In this document: positions 1 to 6,675 of the stretch, one piece after another
Position numbering within the stretch: the first letter of the stretch is position 1
How the letters are laid out: every line of letters begins with the position of its first letter
Origin: Candidatus Saccharicenans sp.
Lineage (GTDB): Bacteria; Acidobacteriota; Aminicenantia; Aminicenantales; Saccharicenantaceae
Length of the DNA: 21,626 nucleotides
Direction: 5' to 3'
Assembly (NCBI GenBank): GCA_024653405.1
Contig: JANLGB010000002.1
Location: 1-21,626 of the forward strand
Translations under genes and position numbers: made by a program
The notes under the pieces: generated by a model
Told to the model about the DNA's origin: nothing
What the model saw: only the letters and a program-made list of their open reading frames with translations
Database searches by the model: none

Positions 1-2
1 GC

Positions 3-425
3 GACTGGCTCGCCAGGGCAGTGGAAACATTGATAGAAGGGGTGGACAAGTTTTCTGACCTGCCACAGAAATTCTCCCTGCTGTTTGATTTTGATCCTGG
101 AAAAATGGAAGAAGAGGCCAGAGAAATCATCCAGGCCGAGTCAGCCAGAAAAGTGCTGGCCGCCTTCATCCAGAAAACAGCCGGGCTTAAAGAATTCAAT
201 TACCAAATCTTTGCCGGGCTCACCGGAGAAATCAAGAAAGCCACCGGTATCAAGGGCAAGGACCTTTTCCATCCGCTGCGAGTGGCCCTGACGGCCAGAG
301 CTTCGGGGCTGGAGCTGGATAAATTTATTCCGCTGGTGGAGGAAGGCTCCCGCCTTAATTTCCCCCGCAAAATCAAGGGTTGCCTGGAAAGAATAAAGGA
401 AATTTCAGCCTTCCTGAATTTATAA
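3..425 (+). CDS. gltX: Glutamyl-tRNA synthetase, C-terminal part (5' end outside window)
   Basis: This is the last ~140 codons of a class I glutamyl-tRNA synthetase, which charges tRNA-Glu (or tRNA-Gln in indirect pathways) in the cytoplasm. The frame is open to the left edge, so the gene begins outside the window; the GTG at 21 is an internal valine codon. What remains is the helical anticodon-binding domain. It carries the characteristic block near its end, KGKDLFHPLRVALTAR followed by SGLEL, which matches the family pattern KGK-LFhPLR-ALTG-xSGPEL. The catalytic HIGH and KMSKS motifs would lie upstream and cannot be checked. rlmB starts 3 bases after the stop, so the two are almost certainly cotranscribed and translationally coupled. 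Paralogues of gltX exist in some bacteria, so which copy this is cannot be told from the tail. Confidence 0.88.
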   Translation, partial: DWLARAVETLIEGVDKFSDLPQKFSLLFDFDPGKMEEEAREIIQAESARKVLAAFIQKTAGLKEFNYQIFAGLTGEIKKATGIKGKDLFHPLRVALTARASGLELDKFIPLVEEGSRLNFPRKIKGCLERIKEISAFLNL

Positions 426-428
426 AAC

Positions 429-1169
429 ATGGAACCGAAAGACAGGTTAGGCCGGCTCAATCCGATAATCGAGTTCTTGAAATCTTCTCCGGGACGCCTG
501 AATAAAATCTTCATCCAGAAGGAAAAGGGCCATTACCGGATTTCTGAAATAATCAGGCTGGCCAAGGCTAACCACATTCCGCTGGTCTTCGCTCCCAGGG
601 AAAAGCTGGATAATCTCTATCCCCATCACCAAGGAGCGGTGGCTCTGCTAGCCGAGAAAGAATACCTGGACCTGGAAGACCTGCTGGTAACCGAAAGACC
701 GGCTTTCCTGGTCATCCTGGACGAGGTGGTTGACCCCCAGAACGTTGGCGCCATCATCCGCAGTGCCGAGGGAGCCGGGGCCGACGGCCTGATCCTGCAG
801 GAACGACACTCGGTCGGGCTGACCGCCACCGTGGCCACAGTGGCCGCCGGGGCTCTTTCCCACCTGCCAGTGGCCCGGGTAACCAACATCGCTCGGGCCA
901 TCGAACGTCTTAAAGAAAAGGGAATCTGGGTGGTGGGCGCAGCCGGTGAAGCCAGCAACAGGTGGTACGAGTTTGATTTTACCCGGCCGGTAGCGGTGGC
1001 CCTCGGCTCGGAAGGCTACGGGTTGCGGCCGAATATAAAAAATAAGTGCGATGTTCTCCTGTCGCTGCCCATGCTCGGACAGGTCAACAGCCTGAATGTC
1101 AGCGCCGCGGCCGCGGTTTTCTTCTACGAGGTGGTCCGCCAGCGCCTGCTGGCCGAGAAGAAGAAATAA
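429..1169 (+). CDS. rlmB: 23S rRNA (guanosine-2'-O-)-methyltransferase RlmB, TrmH/SpoU family
   Basis: A 246-residue SPOUT-class enzyme, the usual length for RlmB, predicted to methylate a ribose 2'-OH in 23S rRNA using S-adenosylmethionine. The first ~75 residues form the small N-terminal substrate-binding domain (GRLNPIIEFLKSSPGR at residues 8-23, HHQGAVALLA at 66-75). The knotted methyltransferase domain follows with all three SpoU motifs: motif 1 LDEVVDPQNVGAIIRSAEGA (97-116), with the conserved Asn and Arg; motif 2 VALGSEGYGLRP (190-201); motif 3 LPMLGQVNSLNVSAAAAVFF (213-232). It follows gltX by 3 bases with no clear Shine-Dalgarno sequence, which suggests reinitiation after gltX. A paralogue such as TrmH is possible, but the length and N-terminal domain favour RlmB. 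A degenerate relic of a related gene lies at 6365-6460. Confidence 0.93.
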   Translation: MEPKDRLGRLNPIIEFLKSSPGRLNKIFIQKEKGHYRISEIIRLAKANHIPLVFAPREKLDNLYPHHQGAVALLAEKEYLDLEDLLVTERPAFLVILDEVVDPQNVGAIIRSAEGAGADGLILQERHSVGLTATVATVAAGALSHLPVARVTNIARAIERLKEKGIWVVGAAGEASNRWYEFDFTRPVAVALGSEGYGLRPNIKNKCDVLLSLPMLGQVNSLNVSAAAAVFFYEVVRQRLLAEKKK

Positions 1170-1476
1170 TTCTTAAGAATTTATTACACTGCTGAGACTC
1201 TCAAAACCGCCTGAAATCAAGATCCTGTCATTGCTGGCCTGGCCTCTGACAGGCTTGGGCAAAGAGCTCCGGTCGGGCCGCCTGGAAACAGACGAGGCAG
1301 TCCGGATCGGGATTGTGGTAAATGAAAACTTAGAAAGGTGTCAACAATGGTTTGGGAACTCTGAAAGCCTTTGCTGATAGAATTCGAAAGGCCATGATTG
1401 AAAGAAACAACCCCCATCCCACTCTCAGATAAAAAGGAATCGCCAAGCATCTGCCCCGCTCATCTCAGGAGCCATT
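1170..1476. other. Convergent intergenic region without a supported gene
   Basis: The 307 bases lie between the stops of rlmB (plus) and the PEP-synthase-like gene (minus). A 14-bp AT-rich palindrome, AATTCTTAAGAATT, spans 1168-1181 and overlaps the rlmB stop; it is too weak to call a terminator. A plus frame is open from about 1177 to 1376 and reads as plausible protein in the middle (for example RLETDEAVRIGIVVNENLE), but it has no ATG, GTG or TTG start with a Shine-Dalgarno sequence and no family I recognise. A minus-strand frame at 1217-1450 has no protein-like character. No tRNA or strong terminator was seen. Confidence 0.5.
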
Positions 1477-4400
1477 TCAGGTGGCTTTACCAGGTGAGTT
1501 GCCCAGGGAACGGACGGCACCCGTGGGAACTTTCAGGATAGCGGCCACGTCCTTTTCGCTGAGCGGCCGGTCTTCCGTGATGAACTGGTAATCGAGCATG
1601 TTGTCCGTTATCAACCCGGTCCGCAGCCGGTTGACTTCGGACAGGGAAGCGCTCCAGCCCTGGAGCCAGGCCTCGAGTTCCTTGCGCTGGCGGGCGTTGC
1701 CGGTGAAATGTATGGCCAGCCTTATAGGCTGGTCGAGGACCTCGGCGTCGTCTTCGGCGGTCTCGATGAGATAGACGCCCTTGACGTTCCACTTCTGTTC
1801 GCGGCAATGGCGGGCCAGCCCCTCGGCCAGGCGTAACCGCCAGAGGAAGATATCTTCCGCATGGCGCAGGACCGCGGCCTGGGAGGACTGGGCCCGTAAC
1901 TCCAGGCCGGGACTGGCAAAGAAGGCCATGGCCAGCTCCTGCTCGGCGTTCATCAGCACCTTCAGCACCTTGCCGCCCGTCGAGTCGGGCACGGAGATGA
2001 CCCTGATGGTATCGGCCAGTCCGGCGTATTCCGGCAGCAGGGAAACAAGCTGGTTCTGGGCCGTCTTGAAGAAGGACTCGTTGAATTTGACACCAGGGTC
2101 GTCGGGGTAGAGCGGCAGATAGCGGATTCCGGCCTCAACCAGGTCCTGGAAGAAGTGGGTGCCGAAGGAGACCTCGGGCACGTAGTTACCCTTCTTGCGG
2201 GCGACCTCGATCAGCATGGCGGCGTTGTTTATTTCCGAGTAGGTCACCCGCACGCCCAGCTTGATGTCGCCCCGGCTGCCCCAGCGGCCGGGCCCCATCA
2301 GGATGAACCGGCGTCGGGGCAACAGCTTGTTGAGCCGGCCGACCGCCTCGCCCACGGCGTAGAGCTCCTGAAGCCCCGCCAGTTCTCCATATTTATCAGG
2401 GTCAACATAGACGATGTGAGTGATGTTATTCACGTAGCCGTTCGAGATGAACTTCCTGGCCGTGAATAAGACGGCACTGTCCGGAATGTTGGCCGGTATC
2501 TCCATGGCCGATTCTTCCTCGGCATGGCTCTGGGGTCGGCACTGCAACAGGTAGAGCTCCTGGCCATCGAAGGCGAATTCTATGTCCACCGGAAAGCCGA
2601 GGGCCGACTCGAGCGTCTTGAGGATGGCCTCCATCCGGGCCATGAAGGGGGTCGAGCTTATCAGCCCGTCAAAGGTAACGACGGTGTCGGCCTTCCTGAT
2701 GTCGGTGGCGTAGCCCATGGGCCTCCGCAGCAGACCATCGCTCAGGATGGAGAAGACCTTGGTGAAGGCCGGGTAGTCTTCGCCAACCTCGGCCAGCAGC
2801 TCCTTGATGTCCTTGGTGACGAAGCGGTTGGTCTCAAGGTCGATGAGGTCAATTTTCTTGGGCGAATAGCGGACGGTCTCGTCAATGGAGACGTTAACGC
2901 GCAGGTTGGGCTGGCCGGGCGCTACCAGGGCGGGGTAGTCGTCACTCAGCCGGTCCACCGCCCTGGTCCCCAGCCCGGGCACGAGCCTGAGCAGCCCGTC
3001 GTCCCGGCGGATGCGCGGCGACCAGCGGAATTCATTGCGGCTGAAGCCCACCCCGGCGAAGGCCGGGAAGAAGTACCCGCCTACCTTCTGCCCGACCACC
3101 GACTGAATCATGATGCCCATTTCCTCGTAGAAATCGAGCAGGCCGCGTTCGGCCCGGTACTGGATGGGGTCGGGGCTGAAGATTGAGGCGTAGACCTCGG
3201 CAATGGCATCAAGCAAAGCGTCGAGCCGCTCTTTCTTGCTGCCGCGGTTGGGCAGGAAGAGGCTCTTGTATTTGCCGGCAAAGGCACTCCCCAGCCGGTC
3301 TTCGAGCAGGCTGGAACTCCTGACGATAAGCGGGACCTCGCCAAAATCGTCAAGGGCGGCCGACAGGCCGTGCACGATTTCAGGCGGAAAGGCTGAGTTC
3401 TTGAAAACGTGGATGAGATGAGGGTATTCCTGGCGGACGACCTCGATGTCCTTATACTTCTGTTCGATGACTTCGTCCAGGTTGTTGTACTGAACGAAGG
3501 CGATCAGGCCGTCGGACGGGATGTACCAGGTCCTGGGCTTGGTGACATTGCCGATGATCTGGTTGCGTCGGGCGGCCTGGCGCAGGATGCGGCAGGCCAA
3601 GAACAGGCCGGCACTCTTGCCACCCAGCTTGCCATGGCTGCCCGTCGGGAAGACGATGCGCTCCATGAGGTCAAAGAAGTCCTCTATCTCTAGGTACTTC
3701 TTGGCCACATTGATGAACTCGAGCTGCTCGGTGAAGAAGCGACGGATGAGGGCCACGCGGACGCTGTTGGCCGTGGAGCGGGGAAGATGAATACCTTCCG
3801 GGGCCAGGCGCTTGATACGGCGCATGGACTCCAGGACCTCGGACAGGTCGGCGTAGATGTTCTCTAAGCTGGCCACCGCCGCGCTCAGGCGGTCCTCGTT
3901 AATCCATTTCTGGATGCGGGTCAGGATCTCCTCGTCACTCAGGTTGGCCGAGGCCAGCCGGAAGGTTTCCTCGGACAGACGCAGGAAGCGGTCCATGGAT
4001 TCCCGGCTGAGCGGTATGTTGGCGTCGCCGGGTGCGCCATTGGCCGCCCGGTCGGAGCTGAACCTCTGGAGCAGCTCCCGGGCCTCGGTGACGCCCCGCC
4101 AGCCGAGGTAGTTCATCATCTTCCTGGAAATGCGAATCAGGAGGTTGGGGTCGGTGTTGCTGAGCAGCGACAGGGCGATGCGCCAGCCGGCCTTTTCCGG
4201 CAGGACGTCCTGTCGCTCGCCCCTCATCTCGGCGAAGACCTGGCGCATTCTCTGGTGCAGGATGTAGTGGCCGATGCGCTCGGCGATGGTGTCGGCCAGC
4301 TTGATCTCACCCTTGAGAAAAGGTCCGCAGTCGGCTTCCGGGACGGGTTTCTTGTAGGAGATACATAGCCGGCCGACCGGCGTGTCCTGGACGCGGATAT

Positions 4401-4662
4401 CGGCACAATAGGTGTTCGGTGTCTCCTCATAGTCGGGCGACTCGAAGACCTCCGTGCCGTAGGTTATCCGGGCCTGGCAGCAGTCTGGATACTGCCAGCC
4501 CGGTGGAAGGGCGGCAATGAGGCGCCGGAAGACCTCTTCCAGCGGCAGGTCGTAGTTGCTGAGGATCTCTTCTACCGTATAAAGGCAGTTGAGCTCCTTG
4601 ACCCGCTCGTGCAGGCTGGCGAAAATGGCCTGAGCCGAGTTTGGGGTTTGCTGGTCAGCCAT
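1477..4662 (-). CDS. GAF-like plus ATP-grasp protein related to PEP synthase/PPDK, without phosphohistidine and PEP domains
   Basis: A 1061-residue cytoplasmic protein starting at MADQQTPN. The codon at 4660-4662 follows a strong Shine-Dalgarno (GGAGGG, 9 bases away); the ATG 39 bases further upstream lacks one. Residues ~15-140 are a GAF-like sensor domain of the kind found in signalling proteins (HERVKELNCLY, LPPGWQYPD, GPFLKGEIKLADTIAERIG). A helical linker follows. Residues ~347-712 are the nucleotide-binding ATP-grasp domain of the PEP synthase/PPDK family: GGKSAGLFLA (347-356), the arginine-rich LIVRSSSLLEDRLGSAFAGK (445-464), and the closing DIEFAFDGQELYLLQCRPQS (693-712). PEP synthase would continue with a swivelling His domain and a PEP/pyruvate barrel. 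Neither is visible here. Instead ~350 residues follow with conserved-looking blocks FILMGPGRWGS (786-796) and VSFGTHFFQDLVEAGI (831-846). The phosphate acceptor is therefore unknown and PEP synthesis should not be assumed. It probably shares the gdh transcript. Confidence 0.85.
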   Translation of the reverse strand: MADQQTPNSAQAIFASLHERVKELNCLYTVEEILSNYDLPLEEVFRRLIAALPPGWQYPDCCQARITYGTEVFESPDYEETPNTYCADIRVQDTPVGRLCISYKKPVPEADCGPFLKGEIKLADTIAERIGHYILHQRMRQVFAEMRGERQDVLPEKAGWRIALSLLSNTDPNLLIRISRKMMNYLGWRGVTEARELLQRFSSDRAANGAPGDANIPLSRESMDRFLRLSEETFRLASANLSDEEILTRIQKWINEDRLSAAVASLENIYADLSEVLESMRRIKRLAPEGIHLPRSTANSVRVALIRRFFTEQLEFINVAKKYLEIEDFFDLMERIVFPTGSHGKLGGKSAGLFLACRILRQAARRNQIIGNVTKPRTWYIPSDGLIAFVQYNNLDEVIEQKYKDIEVVRQEYPHLIHVFKNSAFPPEIVHGLSAALDDFGEVPLIVRSSSLLEDRLGSAFAGKYKSLFLPNRGSKKERLDALLDAIAEVYASIFSPDPIQYRAERGLLDFYEEMGIMIQSVVGQKVGGYFFPAFAGVGFSRNEFRWSPRIRRDDGLLRLVPGLGTRAVDRLSDDYPALVAPGQPNLRVNVSIDETVRYSPKKIDLIDLETNRFVTKDIKELLAEVGEDYPAFTKVFSILSDGLLRRPMGYATDIRKADTVVTFDGLISSTPFMARMEAILKTLESALGFPVDIEFAFDGQELYLLQCRPQSHAEEESAMEIPANIPDSAVLFTARKFISNGYVNNITHIVYVDPDKYGELAGLQELYAVGEAVGRLNKLLPRRRFILMGPGRWGSRGDIKLGVRVTYSEINNAAMLIEVARKKGNYVPEVSFGTHFFQDLVEAGIRYLPLYPDDPGVKFNESFFKTAQNQLVSLLPEYAGLADTIRVISVPDSTGGKVLKVLMNAEQELAMAFFASPGLELRAQSSQAAVLRHAEDIFLWRLRLAEGLARHCREQKWNVKGVYLIETAEDDAEVLDQPIRLAIHFTGNARQRKELEAWLQGWSASLSEVNRLRTGLITDNMLDYQFITEDRPLSEKDVAAILKVPTGAVRSLGNSPGKAT

Positions 4663-4730
4663 AAAACGCCGCCCTCCTTCGACCCGGCCAGCCGCGGCCA
4701 ATCACCGTGGCTCCAGGCCCTTTATTGTCT

Positions 4731-4763
4731 GGTCCGTCTCCCCCGCTCTGGGGGAGACGGACC
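4731..4763 (-). terminator. Perfect 14-bp stem-loop between gdh and the PEP-synthase-like gene, no U-tract
   Basis: The arms 4731-4744 and 4750-4763 are exact reverse complements (GGTCCGTCTCCCCC and GGGGGAGACGGACC) around a 5-base loop. The hairpin lies 17 bases past the gdh stop. On the minus strand the bases that follow are AGACAATAAAGGG, so the U-tract of a Rho-independent terminator is missing. It may be a partial terminator, an RNA-processing site or a 3'-end stabiliser that sets the ratio of gdh to the downstream gene. A second small hairpin (GAAGC/GCTTC) sits beside it at 4764-4776. Confidence 0.6.
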
Positions 4764-4780
4764 GAAGCTGCGCTTCCGGC

Positions 4781-6067
4781 TCAGACCCAGCCGCGTTCCT
4801 TGCAGGCGTTAGCCACGCGGCTGACTGAAATGACGTAGGCGGCGTCGCGCATGTAGAGCTTGCGGTTGCGGGCGAGCTCGCTGACGGCCTTGAAGGCCGC
4901 GGTCATCTTCTCGTCCAGTTTCTGGAGGACTTCCTCCTTGGTCCAGAAGTAATTCATGTTGCACTGAACCTGCTCAAAGTAGCTGCAGGTCACGCCACCA
5001 GCGTTGGCCAGGAAATCGGGGATGACGAAGATGCCTCTCTTCTGGATGACCTCGTCGGCCTCCAGGGTGGTCGGGCCGTTGGCCCCTTCGGCGATCAGCT
5101 TGACCCTGGGTTTGATTTTCTGGACCGTCTCAGCATTGATCTGGTTCTCCAGGGCGCAGGGCAGAAGGATGTCGACATCCTGTTCGATCCAGGCTTCGCC
5201 AGGCAGGCGCTCGTAACCAAGAGCCTCGGCCTTGGCTTTGTCGATCGTCCCGAAACGGTCGGTGATGGCCAACAGCTCCTCAAGGTTGACCCCGGTTTTT
5301 TTCTTGTAGGTGTAGGAGGTCTGGTCGGCCTGGTCCCAGCAGGCAACTGCGATAACCTTGCCTCCGAGCTTGGTGTAGAGCTGGATAGCGTACTGGGCGA
5401 CGTTGCCGAAGCCCTGGACGGAGGCCGTAGTCTGAGCTATCTTGAGGCCCATCTCAGTGAGCGCTTCCCGGACCGTGTAGATCAGGCCGTAGCCGGTGGC
5501 CTCGGTGCGGCCGAGGGAACCGCCAAGACCCACGGGCTTGCCGGTGATGAAGCCGGGGTATTTGGCGCCGTGGATGGTCTCGAACTCGTCGAGCATCCAG
5601 AGCATGTGCTGGGGGTTGGTCATGACGTCCGGGGCCGGCACGTCGCGCAGCGGGCCGACGTCATGGGCGATAGCCCGGATGTAGCCCCGGCAGAGCCGTT
5701 CCTGCTCCCGCGGGCTGAGGTCGTGCGGGTCGCAGATGACCCCACCCTTGCCGCCACCGAGCGGAATGTCCACGACTGCCGTCTTCCAGGTCATCCACAT
5801 GGACAGGGCCCGAACGGTGTCTATGGTCTCCTGGGGATGGAAGCGGATACCGCCTTTACAGGGACCGCGGGCGTCGTTGTGCTGGCAGCGGAAGCCGCGG
5901 AAAATCCGGACGCTGCCGTCGTCCATCCGGACCGGGATGGAGAAATGATACTCCCGCATGGGCTGACGCAGGAGGTCTCTAGTCGGCTGGTCGAGGTCCA
6001 GCAGGTCGGCTACCTTGTCGAACTGCTTCTGGGCCATTTCGAACGGGTTGAAGCCTTTTTGAGCCAT
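4781..6067 (-). CDS. Glu/Leu/Phe/Val dehydrogenase family, probable glutamate dehydrogenase
   Basis: A 428-residue enzyme of normal family length that reversibly deaminates an amino acid, most likely glutamate, to its 2-oxoacid and ammonium with NAD(P). Substrate and catalytic lysines are in place: K71 in KGGIRFHP, K95 in TWKTAV and K107 in PLGGGKGG. Their 24- and 12-residue spacing matches K89, K113 and K125 of Clostridium symbiosum GDH. PAPDVMTN (145-152) carries the conserved Asp. The Rossmann fold begins with VQGFGNVAQYA (217-227), and the substrate-pocket strand DFLANAGGV lies at 351-359. NAD or NADP preference cannot be decided by eye. The start has AAGGAG 7 bases upstream. A promoter at 6144-6172 and a leader hairpin at 6105-6133 precede it. 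The PEP-synthase-like gene follows after 118 bases, probably in the same operon, which suggests a link between amino-acid nitrogen and central carbon metabolism. Confidence 0.9.
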   Translation of the reverse strand: MAQKGFNPFEMAQKQFDKVADLLDLDQPTRDLLRQPMREYHFSIPVRMDDGSVRIFRGFRCQHNDARGPCKGGIRFHPQETIDTVRALSMWMTWKTAVVDIPLGGGKGGVICDPHDLSPREQERLCRGYIRAIAHDVGPLRDVPAPDVMTNPQHMLWMLDEFETIHGAKYPGFITGKPVGLGGSLGRTEATGYGLIYTVREALTEMGLKIAQTTASVQGFGNVAQYAIQLYTKLGGKVIAVACWDQADQTSYTYKKKTGVNLEELLAITDRFGTIDKAKAEALGYERLPGEAWIEQDVDILLPCALENQINAETVQKIKPRVKLIAEGANGPTTLEADEVIQKRGIFVIPDFLANAGGVTCSYFEQVQCNMNYFWTKEEVLQKLDEKMTAAFKAVSELARNRKLYMRDAAYVISVSRVANACKERGWV

Positions 6068-6104
6068 TATGTAACTCCTTTTTTATGAACAAGATATTAT
6101 TGCA

Positions 6105-6133
6105 GGCGGTGCCGGCTGAGAAAGGCACCGGCC
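6105..6133 (-). promoter_or_regulatory. Stem-loop in the gdh 5' leader
   Basis: GGCGGTGCC (6105-6113) pairs with GGCACCGGCC (6124-6133) with a single bulged base, giving about 9 base pairs around a 10-base loop. It falls at the very 5' end of the transcript predicted from the promoter at 6144-6172, well upstream of the Shine-Dalgarno. That position fits an mRNA-stabilising 5' hairpin. I see no match to a known riboswitch class. Confidence 0.45.
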
Positions 6134-6143
6134 GCAAGATGAT

Positions 6144-6172
6144 ATTGTAGTTAAGCCGGCCGTAAAAGGCAA
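6144..6172 (-). promoter_or_regulatory. Sigma70-like promoter for gdh
   Basis: On the minus strand, TTGCCT (6172-6167) and TACAAT (6149-6144) are separated by exactly 17 bases, matching 4 of 6 and 5 of 6 consensus positions. The predicted start near 6137 gives a ~70-base leader before the gdh ATG at 6067. Confidence 0.6.
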
Positions 6173-6364
6173 GCCATCAGGGGGGATAGAATGAGAATTT
6201 AATTTTTGCAGGCGTTAAAGAGCGCCTCTTTGCTTCAATTTTCCCGCCTATTCATTGCCTGGGAGGACAGATGGCGTCTCAAATAGAGGCCAACAGGATG
6301 GACGAATTGCTCATGACCGGTCAGAACCCGTCTGGGGGGATAAAAAACCTCCAAAATTATAAAA

Positions 6365-6460
6365 CTTTCCCCGCCGGTAGCTGCGGTCACCAACACCGCT
6401 GGGGCCAGCGAGCGGCTGAAAGCAAAAGGCATCTGAGTAGAGGTAACAGACAGAGAAGCC
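6365..6460 (+). pseudogene. Decayed fragment of an rlmB-like (TrmH family) methyltransferase gene
   Basis: Read from 6365 the frame gives L-S-P-P-V-A-A-V-T-N, then ERLKAKGI, a stop, then V. The intact RlmB in this window has LSHLPVARVTN...ERLKEKGIWV at residues 143-169. By hand alignment 18 of 25 residues are identical with one codon deleted. The Trp codon TGG of rlmB is TGA here. At the DNA level about 57 of 75 aligned bases match, and many of the differences are at third codon positions. Weaker similarity continues to about 6460 (shared GAAGCC...GCA). Nothing recognisable of the rest of the gene flanks it. This is a relic of a duplicated or acquired paralogue; it cannot make a functional enzyme. 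Confidence 0.65.
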
Positions 6461-6675
6461 GGCATTAACCAGCCTAACAACATTTAAATATTTAAATATA
6501 ATTAAACCGCTCAGCAGCCACTTCTTTTGGCCGATAGGCCGATTAGGCCAGCAGCCTATCTCCGATTCAATCAGCCTCAAAAAAAGTTTTAAGGACAGGA
6601 GTTTTTTACCGGAAGACATTCACCCGGAATTATGGCGAAAAGCTCTTGCCAAAAGGTAATAACCCGAGACCTCAG

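Larger units (their letters stand above)
6068..6675. other. Gene-poor region upstream of gdh and downstream of the ABC gene
   Basis: This 608-base stretch holds the gdh leader and promoter (6105-6172), a decayed rlmB-like relic (6365-6460), an AT-rich 16-bp palindrome ATTTAAATATTTAAAT (6482-6497) and a hairpin with GATAGGC (6533-6539) paired to GCCTATC (6554-6560). The three short open frames here (6235-6483 and 6311-6619 minus, 6271-6468 plus) overlap the relic or have no Shine-Dalgarno and no protein-like composition, so I do not call them genes. No clear terminator is visible for the ABC gene, whose stop lies at 6676. Confidence 0.6.

Noticed and set aside
1217..1450. Minus-strand 77-codon frame in the gap after rlmB
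   Set aside because: No Shine-Dalgarno, no recognisable domain, composition unlike the neighbouring genes.
2524..3186. 220-codon plus-strand frame
   Set aside because: It is antisense to the ATP-grasp part of the PEP-synthase-like gene, whose motifs are intact; a shadow of a GC-rich gene.
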